Shown: positions 52,662 to 61,941, numbered from the stretch's first letter. The stretch is DNA of 64,000 nt from VXRN01 sp963664365 (GCA_963664365.1 OY761144.1:744001-808000), one strand, 5' to 3'. Notes: generated by a model not told the origin, from the letters alone. Made by a program: numbers and translations.

Positions 52662-54122
52662 ATGATCACGACACACTCTCGCGACATCCCGACGTCTTGG
52701 GCAGTGGCAAGGTTGGGAGAAATTTTGCCTTTGAACTACGGCAAGGGACTTGTAGAGAAGAACAGAGTCCAGACAGGAGACTTCCCAGTATTCGGTTCTG
52801 CTGGAATTGTGGGCTATCACAACCAACCTCTGATACAAGAGCCTACGCTGATAGTGGGGAGAAAAGGCACCGTTGGAACTGTACACTTCAGTCCTAGTCC
52901 CTGCTGGCCGATTGACACCACATATTTCATTAGACCTACTCCCAGCACAAACTTGCCCTTCTTTGCTTACCTGCTGAGAGCAACTGACTTGGCCAGTATG
53001 GACCGGTCCACTGCAATCCCAGGACTTAGTCGTAGTGACTATGATGAGATAGAAATCCCCCTCCCTCCCCTCCCCGAGCAGCGCCGAATCGTAGCCGAGA
53101 TCGAAAAGCGCTTCACCCGACTCGACGCCTCCGTAGCCGCGCTGAAGCGAGTCCAGGCCAACCTGAGGCGATACCGCGCCAGCGTCCTCAAGTCCGCATG
53201 CGGGGGCAACCTCGTCCCCACCGAGGCTGAGCTTGCCCGCTCCGAGGGCCGCGACTACGAGCCAGCCGACCGTCTCCTGGAGCGCATCCTCTCCGAGCGC
53301 CGCGCTCAGTGGGAGTCCCAGCAGAACCGCCGCGGCAAGTACACAGAACCTATCGCACCGGATACGACCAATCTGCCGGAGTTGCCGGAGGGGTGGGTGT
53401 GGGCTGGGCTAGGTCTGATGGGCGAAGTACGCTTGGGACGGCAGCGGTCACCCAAGAGGGCGACGGGACCTCATATGCGTCCATATCTCCGTGCCGCTAA
53501 TGTTACCTGGGACGGACTTGATCTATCTGACATCAAAGAGATGGACTTTAGCCCACGGGAGTACGAGACTTATCGGCTGCGTAGCGGGGATATCCTCTTG
53601 GCCGAGGCTTCAGGTAGTGCAGACGAGGTTGGCAAGCCAGCAGTATGGGCTGGCGAAATCGATGGGTGTTGCTTCCAAAACACGCTGATACGTGTAAGGG
53701 TTTGTCCTGAGGTAGTTCCATATCTGCACTGTCACCTTTTATCTGATGCCCGCTCCGGCGCTCTTGGGCGAGCGGCGAGGGGAGTAGGTATTCACCATCT
53801 AGGCGCTCAACGAGCCGGATCATGGGTGGTCGCCCTCCCACCCCTCGCCGAGCAACGCCGCATCGTCGCCGAGGTTGAGCGTCGCCTGTCGGTCATCCAG
53901 CAGACCGAGGCCGCGGTCGAGGTCAATCTCACGCGGGCCGAGCGGCTGCGCCAGAGCATCCTGAAGCAGGCGTTTTCGGGAAAGCTCGTCCCCCAGAACC
54001 CCAATGACGAACCCGCCTCGATACTGCTGGAACGTATTCGAGCCGAGCGAGAGGCGACCCAAGCCGCCGCCAAGTCCAAGCGCAAGTCTAGGCGGCGCGG
54101 CAAAAGGAAGGCAACGGCATGA
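52662..54122 (+). CDS. hsdS: Type I restriction enzyme specificity subunit
   Basis: 486 residues from the ATG at 52662. Two target-recognition domains separated by conserved helices: EIPLPPLPEQRRIVAEIEKR and VVALPPLAEQRRIVAEVERR, the internal repeat of HsdS. The first TRD (about 10-125) is visibly less GC-rich than the helices, usual for shuffled TRDs. A basic tail (KSKRKSRRRGKRKATA) ends it. Overlaps hsdM by 4 bp. Confidence 0.92.
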   Translation: MITTHSRDIPTSWAVARLGEILPLNYGKGLVEKNRVQTGDFPVFGSAGIVGYHNQPLIQEPTLIVGRKGTVGTVHFSPSPCWPIDTTYFIRPTPSTNLPFFAYLLRATDLASMDRSTAIPGLSRSDYDEIEIPLPPLPEQRRIVAEIEKRFTRLDASVAALKRVQANLRRYRASVLKSACGGNLVPTEAELARSEGRDYEPADRLLERILSERRAQWESQQNRRGKYTEPIAPDTTNLPELPEGWVWAGLGLMGEVRLGRQRSPKRATGPHMRPYLRAANVTWDGLDLSDIKEMDFSPREYETYRLRSGDILLAEASGSADEVGKPAVWAGEIDGCCFQNTLIRVRVCPEVVPYLHCHLLSDARSGALGRAARGVGIHHLGAQRAGSWVVALPPLAEQRRIVAEVERRLSVIQQTEAAVEVNLTRAERLRQSILKQAFSGKLVPQNPNDEPASILLERIRAEREATQAAAKSKRKSRRRGKRKATA

Positions 54123-55603
54123 CCACCTCAACAGCCGTCGGCCAGAAGCTCTGGAACTACTGCAACGTCCTACGCGACGCGGGGCTGTCCTACGGCGACT
54201 ACCTCGAGCAGCTTACGTTCCTCCTGTTCCTCAAGATGATGCACGAGCGCAGCCAACCCCCGTTTACCCTGCTGCCCGACTACCGGCCGCCCCCGATCCC
54301 CGACGGCTTCGACTGGCCCAGCCTGCTCGATCGTGACGGCGACGAGCTCGAAACCCACTACCGCCGCACCCTCGAAACCCTTGCCCGGCAGCCCGGTACG
54401 CTTGGGGTCATCTTCAACAGGGCCAGGAACGAAATCCAAGAACCCGCCATGCTGACGCGCCTGGTGAAAGACCTCATCGACAGCGAGACCTGGCTCGCCC
54501 TCAGCGCCGACGTCAAGGGCGACGCATACGAGTCCCTGCTGGAACGCAACGCCCAAGACGTCAAGACCGGCGCCGGCCAGTACTTCACCCCTCGCCCCCT
54601 GATACAGGCCGTCGTGGACGTCATGCGCCCTGAGCCGGACACCACCATCTGCGACCCCGCCTGCGGCACAGGCGGTTTCCTGCTGGCCGCACACGACTAC
54701 ATCGTCAGCGACAATCCAAGCATGAATCAGGGCCAGTTGGACCACCTTCAGAACAGCGCGCTCTACGGCTGGGACAACGTCGCCAAGGCCGCCCGGCTCG
54801 GCGTCATGAACCTCTACCTCCACGGCATCGGCGGAGATGAGACCAACATCGTCGTCGATGACAGCCTGCGAACCCATCCGGGAGTCAACTTCGACGTGGT
54901 TCTCACCAACCCGCCCTTCGGCAAGAAGTCCAGCCTCACGTTCGTAGGCTCGGACGGCGAGGCAGAGCGCGAGAGCCTCGTCGTCGAGCGCCCCGACTTC
55001 TGGGCCACCTCCAGCAACAAGCAGCTGAACTTCCTCCAGCACGTCCGCTCCCTGCTGAAGATTCACGGACGCGCGGCCATCGTGGTGCCCGACAACGTCC
55101 TGTTCGAGGGAGGCGCGGGCGAGACCGTCCGCCGTCACCTGCTCGACGAGTGCGACGTTCACACCCTGCTCCGTCTCCCAACCGGCATCTTCTACGCCCA
55201 GGGGGTCAAGGCCAACGTGCTGTTCTTCGACCGCAAACCCGCCAGCGAGACCCCGTGGACGCGCGACCTCTGGATCTACGACCTGCGCACCAACCGGCGC
55301 TTCACCCTCAAGGCCAACCCGATCACCCGCGCCGACCTCGACGACTTCGTAACGTGCTACAACCCGGAAGCCCGCCACCAACGCCGGGAGTCCGACCGCT
55401 TCCGCCGCTTCAGCTACGAAGACCTGCTGAAGCGGGACAAGGTGAATCTCGACATCTTCTGGCTGCGCGACGAGAGCATGGAGGACACCGCCAACCTCCC
55501 GCCGCCCGACGTCATCGCCGATGAGATCCTCGAAGACCTCCGCGCCGCCCTCGAACAGCTTGAAGAGGTCGCCGCCGACCTGTCTCCCGAGACTGCATCT
55601 TGA
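54119..55603 (+). CDS. hsdM: Type I restriction enzyme methylase subunit
   Basis: 494 residues. N-terminal helical HsdM domain, then SAM motif DPACGTGGFLLAAHDY and catalytic NPPFGKKS for adenine-N6 methylation. The C-terminus is helical. It starts inside the last codons of hsdS (ATGA). Forms the M2S1 methyltransferase with HsdS and, with HsdR, the full enzyme. Confidence 0.94.
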   Translation: MTTSTAVGQKLWNYCNVLRDAGLSYGDYLEQLTFLLFLKMMHERSQPPFTLLPDYRPPPIPDGFDWPSLLDRDGDELETHYRRTLETLARQPGTLGVIFNRARNEIQEPAMLTRLVKDLIDSETWLALSADVKGDAYESLLERNAQDVKTGAGQYFTPRPLIQAVVDVMRPEPDTTICDPACGTGGFLLAAHDYIVSDNPSMNQGQLDHLQNSALYGWDNVAKAARLGVMNLYLHGIGGDETNIVVDDSLRTHPGVNFDVVLTNPPFGKKSSLTFVGSDGEAERESLVVERPDFWATSSNKQLNFLQHVRSLLKIHGRAAIVVPDNVLFEGGAGETVRRHLLDECDVHTLLRLPTGIFYAQGVKANVLFFDRKPASETPWTRDLWIYDLRTNRRFTLKANPITRADLDDFVTCYNPEARHQRRESDRFRRFSYEDLLKRDKVNLDIFWLRDESMEDTANLPPPDVIADEILEDLRAALEQLEEVAADLSPETAS

Positions 55604-55662
55604 AATGAGACGCGCGGGGCCGGAATACTATTACAGCCGCGGCGAAAGGAGCTTGGCACGCC

Positions 55663-56784
55663 ATGAATGACCCAAAGCCCTCGACGGAGGCGCAGGCCCG
55701 CGTCGATGCCCTCTTGTCCCACTTCGAAGAGCAGGGAAAGTTACAGGTGGGCTACCCCTGCAACCAGGACTTCGACTACTCCGCGCTGACGCCGTTCCTG
55801 CGCTTCTGCCCCAACAACGTCGGGGACCCGTTCCACCCCAGCAACTTCCGCAGCAACACTCACGAGATGGAGCGCGAGGTGATAGGGCGCTTCGCCGACA
55901 TGATGCGCATCGAGCGGGACAAAGCCTGGGGATACGTCACCAACGGCGGCACCGAGGGCAACATGTACGGCCTCTACATGGCGCGCGAACTCTTCCCCGA
56001 CGGCGTGACGTACTTCTCTCAGGACACCCACTACAGCGTGGTGAAGATACTCCGCGTGCTCAATATGCGCAACATCATGATAAAGAGCCGGGACGACGGG
56101 GAGATAGACTACGACGACCTCTACGAGACGATACGAATCAACCGCGACTCGCCGGTCATATTCATGGACAACATCGGCACGACCATGAAGGGCGCGATAG
56201 ACGACGTGGGGAAGGTGCGCGACATTCTGGACGACCTCGCCGTCAGGGACTTCTACATTCACGCCGACGCCGCCCTCAGCGGCATGATTCTGCCTTTTGT
56301 GGAAGACCCTCAGCCCTATGGCTTCGACGTCGGTTTCGACAGCGTCGCCGTCAGCGGACACAAGATGATCGGCTCGCCGCTGCCGTGCGGCGTCGCCCTC
56401 ACCAAGCGCGAGTACGTGGCCCGAATCTCGCGCTCCATAGAGTACGTGGGCGTGCTCGATACAACCCTCTCCGGCTCCCGCAACGCGCTGACTCCGCTCA
56501 TGATGTGGTACGCTTTCGAGCGCTACGGCATGGACGGGTTCAGGAAGATGGTGTCCGAGTGCCTGGACGTGGCCGAGTACGCGGTCGCGCGCTTCAAGGA
56601 CGTCGGCATCCCCGCGTGGCGGCACAAGAACTCCGTAACGGTGGTGTTTCCGAGGCCGCCCGACGCGGTCTTCCGAAAGTGGCAGATAGCCCCCTACGAG
56701 GACATCGCCCACGTCATCGCCATGCCCCACGTAACCCGCGAGATCATAGACGAGGTCGTTGACGACTGCCTAAGGCAAGACTAG
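55663..56784 (+). CDS. PLP-dependent histidine decarboxylase-like enzyme
   Basis: 373 residues of the group II decarboxylase fold. YVTNGGTEGNMYGLYMAREL, the PLP-binding HADAALSG, and the Schiff-base Lys in VAVSGHKMIGSPLPCG. Length and motifs match histidine decarboxylase of Gram-negative bacteria; related amino-acid decarboxylases cannot be excluded. AAGGAG lies 12 nt before the ATG. No transporter or histidine gene adjoins it. Confidence 0.82.
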   Translation: MNDPKPSTEAQARVDALLSHFEEQGKLQVGYPCNQDFDYSALTPFLRFCPNNVGDPFHPSNFRSNTHEMEREVIGRFADMMRIERDKAWGYVTNGGTEGNMYGLYMARELFPDGVTYFSQDTHYSVVKILRVLNMRNIMIKSRDDGEIDYDDLYETIRINRDSPVIFMDNIGTTMKGAIDDVGKVRDILDDLAVRDFYIHADAALSGMILPFVEDPQPYGFDVGFDSVAVSGHKMIGSPLPCGVALTKREYVARISRSIEYVGVLDTTLSGSRNALTPLMMWYAFERYGMDGFRKMVSECLDVAEYAVARFKDVGIPAWRHKNSVTVVFPRPPDAVFRKWQIAPYEDIAHVIAMPHVTREIIDEVVDDCLRQD

Positions 56785-56838
56785 TGGTTCTACATCGTTG
56801 AAGTGACTGTTAGCGACGATTGGCAACGATTCAACATC

Positions 56839-56875
56839 CCCTCTCCCATCAAGGGAGAGGGCTAGGGTGAGGGTG
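56839..56875 (+). repeat. Palindromic dispersed repeat, copy 3
   Basis: CCCTCTCCC and GGGAGAGGG arms with an ATCAA loop, then CTAGGGTGAGGGTG. Same family as 23361 and 29462. It separates the decarboxylase and ACT-domain genes. Confidence 0.85.
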
Positions 56876-56927
56876 AGATTGCCCATCATCTCAAAAGTGG
56901 TGAGACACTAGGAGCGAGAGAGTAGAT

Positions 56928-57335
56928 ATGGAAAGCCCAACGATAGAGAGAATCATAATCATGGCGAAGAACGAGGTCGGCGTACTGGCCGACATAACCG
57001 CGGCCATGGCCGACGCCAACATCAACATACTGACCGTCAACGCCGAGTCCACGGGCGATACCGGCATCGTAATCCTCACCACCGAGGACAACGACCGCGC
57101 CCTAGACGCCCTCACCACTGCCGGCTTCAAGGCGATCATAGACGACGCGCTGGTCATCAGGCTGCGGGACGAACCCGGCGCGTTGGCGAAAGTCGCCGAC
57201 AGGTTCAAGAGGTCGGGCGTCAACATTCAGAGCCTCCACATCCTCGACCGCCACGCCGGCTACACCACCGTAGCCCTCTCCGCCGACGACCGCGCCAAAG
57301 CCGAAACGCTGGTAGAAAGAGAGTCCATAGTGTGA
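56928..57335 (+). CDS. Two-ACT-domain protein
   Basis: 135 residues holding two tandem ACT domains, each with a ligand-binding start: IIMAKNEVGVLADITAAMAD and RLRDEPGALAKVADRFKRSG. The C-terminal ACT is cut short compared with GcvR-type proteins. ACT pairs sense amino acids; a sensor for histidine-related metabolism next to the decarboxylase is only a guess. GAGCGAGAGAG lies before the ATG. Confidence 0.8.
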   Translation: MESPTIERIIIMAKNEVGVLADITAAMADANINILTVNAESTGDTGIVILTTEDNDRALDALTTAGFKAIIDDALVIRLRDEPGALAKVADRFKRSGVNIQSLHILDRHAGYTTVALSADDRAKAETLVERESIV

Positions 57336-57367
57336 GAAACGGCTAGGATTGGAGGAGCCGACGCTAA

Positions 57368-57631
57368 ATGAGATACTCGATAGTCATTCACAAGGACGAG
57401 ACGAGCAGCTACGGCGTCACGGCGCCCGACCTCCCCGGCTGTTTTTCGGGCAGTGAAACTCTGGAAGGCGCATATTCGGCGGCGCAAGAGGCCATTGAAG
57501 GACACATCCGGACGCTTCTCATGGACGGTCTGCCTATACCCGAGGCAACTCCCCTTGAAGTGCATCGGGCCAACGAAGACTACATCGATGGGATCTGGGG
57601 ACTTGTAGAAGTTGATCAAGACTTTGGGTAG
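57368..57631 (+). CDS. Solitary HicB-like protein
   Basis: 87 residues with the HicB signature YGVTAPDLPGCFSGSETLEG and a normal core. No HicA-like gene is within reach on either side. It may be an orphan antitoxin that neutralises a HicA elsewhere. Confidence 0.78.
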   Translation: MRYSIVIHKDETSSYGVTAPDLPGCFSGSETLEGAYSAAQEAIEGHIRTLLMDGLPIPEATPLEVHRANEDYIDGIWGLVEVDQDFG

Positions 57632-57676
57632 CTTGGTTTCCCGAAGTACGCTAAGTGAGAGCAAATCTAGGATAAT

Positions 57677-57739
57677 TTGCCTTTAGAGCAATAGTGCTGT
57701 ATAATGCGTTGGGTAGCAATTGACAAGGTGTGATATAAT
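57677..57739 (+). promoter_or_regulatory. Two stacked promoters of the Panacea/proteasome-like operon
   Basis: P1: TTGCCT at 57677-57682, 17 bp, TATAAT at 57700-57705. P2: extended -10 TGATATAAT at 57731-57739. The nearby TTGACA at 57720 is only 8 bp from that -10, so it is not its -35. Both point at the gene at 57785. Confidence 0.65.
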
Positions 57740-57784
57740 TCTGCAATCAGAAGGCGTAAGTACAAAGGTGCAAAGGGGAAACCG

Positions 57785-58204
57785 ATGGAGCAGTACGAAT
57801 GGCTTCTTCTAGCCATTGGTGATGGTATGCTTGAGCCTGTCCAAGTTCAGAAGCTCATGTTTGTGTTTGCCCAGGAAGAAGAGAGTGTTCCTGAGAATGA
57901 GGCTTATGAGTTCGTGCCCTACAATTGGGGGCCCTGTAGCTTTGAGATATACGACGACTTGGATATGTTGATAGATGAAGAACTTGTCGAGCGACTTATG
58001 ACAGTACGCAGATGGCATAAATACAAGTTGACCGATCTGGGGGAAGCTCGTTTGAATCAGCTTCGTAAGAAAGTCGACAAAAATCTATTGGACCGCCTAG
58101 GGTACTGGCGCGAGTGGGTCACGAGTAAGTCGTTCAGGACGCTTCTGACAGAGGTATATCGGGAATATCCTGAGTATGCGATAGCTAGTAGGTTCGGGGA
58201 CTGA
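57785..58204 (+). CDS. Panacea (DUF4065)-like or winged-helix protein
   Basis: 139 residues. VQVQKLMFVFAQEEE and FVPYNWGPCSFEIYDDLDML resemble the QKLLYF and YGPV..EIY motifs of Panacea-domain antitoxins. The C-terminal YKLTDLGEARLNQL is a winged-helix wing. Base composition is visibly more AT-rich than the neighbourhood. It ends 1 bp before the proteasome-like gene, strong evidence for an operon. A regulator or antitoxin for that protein is inferred. Confidence 0.62.
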   Translation: MEQYEWLLLAIGDGMLEPVQVQKLMFVFAQEEESVPENEAYEFVPYNWGPCSFEIYDDLDMLIDEELVERLMTVRRWHKYKLTDLGEARLNQLRKKVDKNLLDRLGYWREWVTSKSFRTLLTEVYREYPEYAIASRFGD

Positions 58205-58205
58205 G

Positions 58206-58937
58206 GTGACGATATCTTCTACCGTAATCGCTGCCCTACAATATGACGGCGGCGTGGTGATTGGCGCCGACTCCCAAACCAGCGATCCTATTGGTAATGT
58301 GCGATGGTCATCGAGAAAACTCGAACAAATAGCCAACAGGCAGCTTGTAGCTGGGTTCAGTGGACAGGTGGCCGTACTTCGGAAAATGCAGGCTGCTATT
58401 GACAAGCGCTTTGCTAGCTCCCGTCCAACTACGTTTGCGAAACTAGACCGTGTAGTTGGGTTTATCAGTGATGCCCTTCAGCCAGTGTACGAAGAACAGT
58501 CCAAAAAACATCCTAATGCCAATTTCGGCTCTATATGGAAAATATCAGCCGTAGGACTAGTTGCTTGTTGGGCTGAAGGCAAGCCCCATATTCTTGAAAT
58601 CGAACACAATGGAGAAATTGATAGGCATGCAAACTTCAGAGCAGTCGGTAGCGGTACGGTAAGTGCTTATGCTGTTTGGAAGGCGTTTGGCGCTGAACGG
58701 CTCAGCCAATGCTCAGAAGGTATGGCGATTCAGATAATGTGGCGAATATTGAAGGTATGTATCGACACAGAGATGTCTGGTGTGGGCGAACCAGTAGTGA
58801 TGTGGGCTATCACAGAAAATAGGGCTCGACAGATACGAAGTTCTGAATTAGATATTATAAAACAGACCGAAGAAGGCGACTTCCTGTTTTCTCTTAGCGA
58901 TAGCCTTCATGCAGATGCTGAGAACCGAAGTGGGTGA
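58206..58937 (+). CDS. Proteasome/HslV-fold Ntn hydrolase
   Basis: 243 residues from a GTG 1 bp after the previous stop. The N-terminus is MTISS-TVIAALQYDGGVVIGAD. Aligned with HslV, Thr6 is Thr1, Asp22 is Asp17 and Lys38 is Lys33, so the catalytic set is kept and a 5-residue propeptide would be removed. Other HslV-like strands are LVAGFSGQVAVLRKM and FRAVGSGTVSAYAVWKAF. It is longer than HslV. No HslU, ARC/Mpa or second proteasome gene is near. Confidence 0.75.
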   Translation: MTISSTVIAALQYDGGVVIGADSQTSDPIGNVRWSSRKLEQIANRQLVAGFSGQVAVLRKMQAAIDKRFASSRPTTFAKLDRVVGFISDALQPVYEEQSKKHPNANFGSIWKISAVGLVACWAEGKPHILEIEHNGEIDRHANFRAVGSGTVSAYAVWKAFGAERLSQCSEGMAIQIMWRILKVCIDTEMSGVGEPVVMWAITENRARQIRSSELDIIKQTEEGDFLFSLSDSLHADAENRSG

Positions 58938-58955
58938 GAACTTGCGGTGGCGAAG

Positions 58956-59366
58956 CTAGCTCCGGAAGACCACGCTCTCCGGCGCCACGCTGACTATGAC
59001 ACGGTTCTCGCTCCGCATTTGCGCCACCCGCGCCTCGACTCCTTCGGGCGGCACGTAGCGCTCGACTATCGCCCTCGTCACCGGCCAGATCGAGTCGTCG
59101 TCTCTGATCTCCGCATGGCCCCGTATCGTCGCGTACGACGCTGCCAGCGGCTCCGAATATACGCACATCGAGACGCGGTCGTTCCGGGTCAGGTTCCTGT
59201 ACTTGACACGCTCTTTGGTCGTCGAGAACGAGAGCCGGCCGTCTTGATAGACGTACCAGTTGGGAGTGAGCTGCGGCATACCGCTGGGGCTAATCGTCCC
59301 GACGACGGCGATCCTGGACGGGGCCAAGAAAGTCGCCAGCTTGGCGGAATCTTCTGGGTTCAACAT
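58956..59366 (-). CDS. PPOX-class flavin/F420-dependent oxidoreductase
   Basis: 136 residues from the ATG at 59366, SD AGGAGGAAG. Split-barrel fold: FLAPSRIAVVGTISPSGMPQ, LSFSTTKERVKYRNL, VSMCVYSEP. It is similar to pyridoxamine 5-phosphate oxidase-like and F420-binding proteins; the cofactor is undetermined. Likely co-transcribed with the metallohydrolase gene, 11 bp apart. Confidence 0.83.
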   Translation of the reverse strand: MLNPEDSAKLATFLAPSRIAVVGTISPSGMPQLTPNWYVYQDGRLSFSTTKERVKYRNLTRNDRVSMCVYSEPLAASYATIRGHAEIRDDDSIWPVTRAIVERYVPPEGVEARVAQMRSENRVIVSVAPESVVFRS

Positions 59367-59377
59367 GTTGCTTCCTC

Positions 59378-61879
59378 CTACTCGATGCTCACGCCCAGCT
59401 CTTGGGCGCGGCGGTGTATAGCGTCCTGGGCCTCCAGGAAGGGCCCGCTCAAGAAAGCCGTATGGTCGTCTTCGCCGTGACGGTGGGTGACCGTACCGTG
59501 CCTGTGCTGCGTCGACGTATGCTCGATGTACTCCAGATCGCCCTCTATCAGCGTCAGCATGTACTGGGCGACCGCCTTGTCGAACATCCACCAGTCGCCG
59601 CCGCAGGCGACATAAACGGGCGAAGTGTGCGCGAATACGCCCCGATTCCAGACGTCGTGGTGCGCGGAGCCGTAGTACCCCGGCCCGCCGCAGCGCGCGG
59701 CCAGCCAGGTGTGGCCTTCAATCTGGACGCGCTCGCGTATCTCCAGCCGGCGCGCGCCGGCGCTGGAATTGGCGGACGCAACCACTCTGCCCGCCTGCAC
59801 CAGATCCAGGGTGTGTATCGGAAAGATGCTCTCGGCCGTAACCTCCACCTCCACCGTGCCGGGGCCGGAGATATTCACGGTGTCGCCGATATCTTTGCCG
59901 TCCACCTTGAGGCTGATGATCGGGCCGCCGCTAAGGAACGTGCGTCCCCTGGCGACGTTCTTGCACCAACTCTCGTAGCTGAACTCCTCGTCCGGGATGC
60001 GGGTGTACGTCCGGTACATCCCAACCGGCACGTCGCTGCTCATCTTGTCTGTCCCGCCGACGAGCGGCAGCCTGTAGCCGCAGTTCAGGTACTTGTAGTA
60101 CTCGTTGTGGTTGAACGGGTTCTGTCGGATCATCTCCACGGCGTCGAGGCGTCCCATGGCTACCAGGGCGGCCGGTTCGCCGTTGGGGTTGGGGAAGTGC
60201 GGGTTGACCACCCAACCGCCCTGCTCGTGGGCCTCGTCCGCCCAGTGGGCCAGCGACGTCTCCATAGGGCCGCCGATCTCCGCCTCAGCCAGACCGTCGG
60301 TACACCAGGGCATGATCGGCTTCTTCAAGCCCCACAGGATCATGTGCCCCATGAAATGCTGACGGTTCTCCTGACCCACGTAAACGATGTTGTCGCCCTC
60401 CCGCGAGACGCTGGCCGACCCGGTGAAGTCCTCCGTGTTCGTGAACAGGCTGCCCCACTGAGACTGGAGCAGATTCACGACGTTCAGGTCTTCGCACTGG
60501 GACTCGCGGTGCGCACCCTGAGGTGACAGGAAGTGGACGTGCGAGTCGCCGCTGTACCAGCCCTTGGCGTTCAGGTGGCTCCAGCGCTTGATGCGCAGCG
60601 TCAACTCGCGCTGCCCCGGCTCGATGTTGACCGTCTTCCTCAGCGGCTCGTACTCGTAGCCCCGGGCGACGTCCACGATAACCTCCCCGCGCGGCAGCCA
60701 GCCCTCGCAGGTTCCGTCGATGCAGGCATAGGTGATCTGGCCCAAGCGCACGTCGCCGCCGACGTCGATGTGCCACGTATTCAGGTTCGAATTGACCTGG
60801 TTGTGGAAGCCGTGGGGCTGGTACGGTACTCCATCCGGCGACCGGAAGTGGACCCGGCACGGCACGGGCCTGCCGGTGTCGTCGTCCAGAACCGTGACGT
60901 TGACCCAGTTCCTGCCGGGGTCGATAAGCTCGAACCGCACGCCGGGGGTCTCCACGCTCCCCGACTCGGCAACCTCGCCCCACCTCGCGCTGCCTACCTC
61001 CTCGCCGCTCTGCTCGACGGTGACAGTGGCCGAAGGAACGGCGGACACCTCCACGTATGACGAGCCGGAACCGGCGCTCTGCTCCTCTCCGAAGCCCTTG
61101 AACGCGTCTCCCAGGAAGCCGGAAGCGTCCTTCTCCGGGAGCGGGTGCGCGTAGGTGGCCGAGCCTCTATCGACCTTGACGTCCACGTCGAACGCTCTCG
61201 CGGCGCGTTCCGCGTCCTTCAGGACTACCTTCATCGGGCGGCGCGCCTCCCGCGTGAAGGGGCGTTCGTCGGCGTGCCGCAGCGTGATCGCGGCCACCAT
61301 GAACGGAGGTCCCTTGGGCGCCAACTCGACCGCTTCAATCGTTCTGTCTGGGTGTGGGTTGTCCCACGACCAGAGGTAGTACTGATTCGCGAGTACGCTG
61401 CCCGCCTCGGTCTGGCGGCGGCCAGCCATCTCCCACGGGCCGTCGTACCGGGCGTACAGCTCGGGACCCAGGTCCGGCGCCGCGAGGAACGGGGCGCCAG
61501 TGACCCCTGGGATTTCGTCCTTGCCCGGAATCGACGCTATCTCGAACCGCTCCCTGATCCGCGCCCGCTCCTCAGAGCCGTCGTCGTACCGAAAGACGTA
61601 GTCCGAAACGTCAACTCCTAAGGGGCCGCCGCTGGACACCTCGGACTTCAACAGCCGGTGGACGAAAACCAGCCCACGCGCCGCCGCGCCTATGGGCACG
61701 GTTACGGCGCCGCCGGCGCCGCTCACCTCGACGAAGCAGTTCTCCCCTGCGCCCCCTCCACCGATGAGGAACGGAAGCCCGAGAAAGCTCTGCGGCCCGG
61801 TTTCCACATGCTCGTCGCCGAGCAGGGAAGGCCCGGCGTTGCACACGCCTCCAATGTCCAAAGGCTCGTAGTCGGTCAT
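59378..61879 (-). CDS. CehA/McbA-family metallohydrolase
   Basis: 833 residues, SD AAAAGGAGG at 9 nt. The C-terminal half has a PHP-like metal centre: GWYSGDSHVHFLSP, VNPHFPNPNG, and GGTDKMSSDVPVG. The N-terminal half is beta-rich with Ig-like strands (DGTCEGWLPRGEVIVD). Related CehA/McbA enzymes hydrolyse carbaryl-type esters, but this one is much larger and its substrate is unknown. No signal peptide. Co-transcribed with the downstream PPOX gene. Confidence 0.8.
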   Translation of the reverse strand: MTDYEPLDIGGVCNAGPSLLGDEHVETGPQSFLGLPFLIGGGGAGENCFVEVSGAGGAVTVPIGAAARGLVFVHRLLKSEVSSGGPLGVDVSDYVFRYDDGSEERARIRERFEIASIPGKDEIPGVTGAPFLAAPDLGPELYARYDGPWEMAGRRQTEAGSVLANQYYLWSWDNPHPDRTIEAVELAPKGPPFMVAAITLRHADERPFTREARRPMKVVLKDAERAARAFDVDVKVDRGSATYAHPLPEKDASGFLGDAFKGFGEEQSAGSGSSYVEVSAVPSATVTVEQSGEEVGSARWGEVAESGSVETPGVRFELIDPGRNWVNVTVLDDDTGRPVPCRVHFRSPDGVPYQPHGFHNQVNSNLNTWHIDVGGDVRLGQITYACIDGTCEGWLPRGEVIVDVARGYEYEPLRKTVNIEPGQRELTLRIKRWSHLNAKGWYSGDSHVHFLSPQGAHRESQCEDLNVVNLLQSQWGSLFTNTEDFTGSASVSREGDNIVYVGQENRQHFMGHMILWGLKKPIMPWCTDGLAEAEIGGPMETSLAHWADEAHEQGGWVVNPHFPNPNGEPAALVAMGRLDAVEMIRQNPFNHNEYYKYLNCGYRLPLVGGTDKMSSDVPVGMYRTYTRIPDEEFSYESWCKNVARGRTFLSGGPIISLKVDGKDIGDTVNISGPGTVEVEVTAESIFPIHTLDLVQAGRVVASANSSAGARRLEIRERVQIEGHTWLAARCGGPGYYGSAHHDVWNRGVFAHTSPVYVACGGDWWMFDKAVAQYMLTLIEGDLEYIEHTSTQHRHGTVTHRHGEDDHTAFLSGPFLEAQDAIHRRAQELGVSIE

Positions 61880-61941
61880 TTGGAGGGGCCTCCTTTTGCG
61901 ATATATTACTTCATCCGGCAGCTAGTGTTTTGAGATAGGCC

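Noticed and set aside
54170..55381. A 403-codon minus-strand open frame
   Set aside because: Antisense of hsdM, which has intact methylase motifs; the frame shows biased Val/Gly composition and no domain.
59402..60526. A 374-codon plus-strand frame
   Set aside because: Antisense of the metallohydrolase gene; no motifs.
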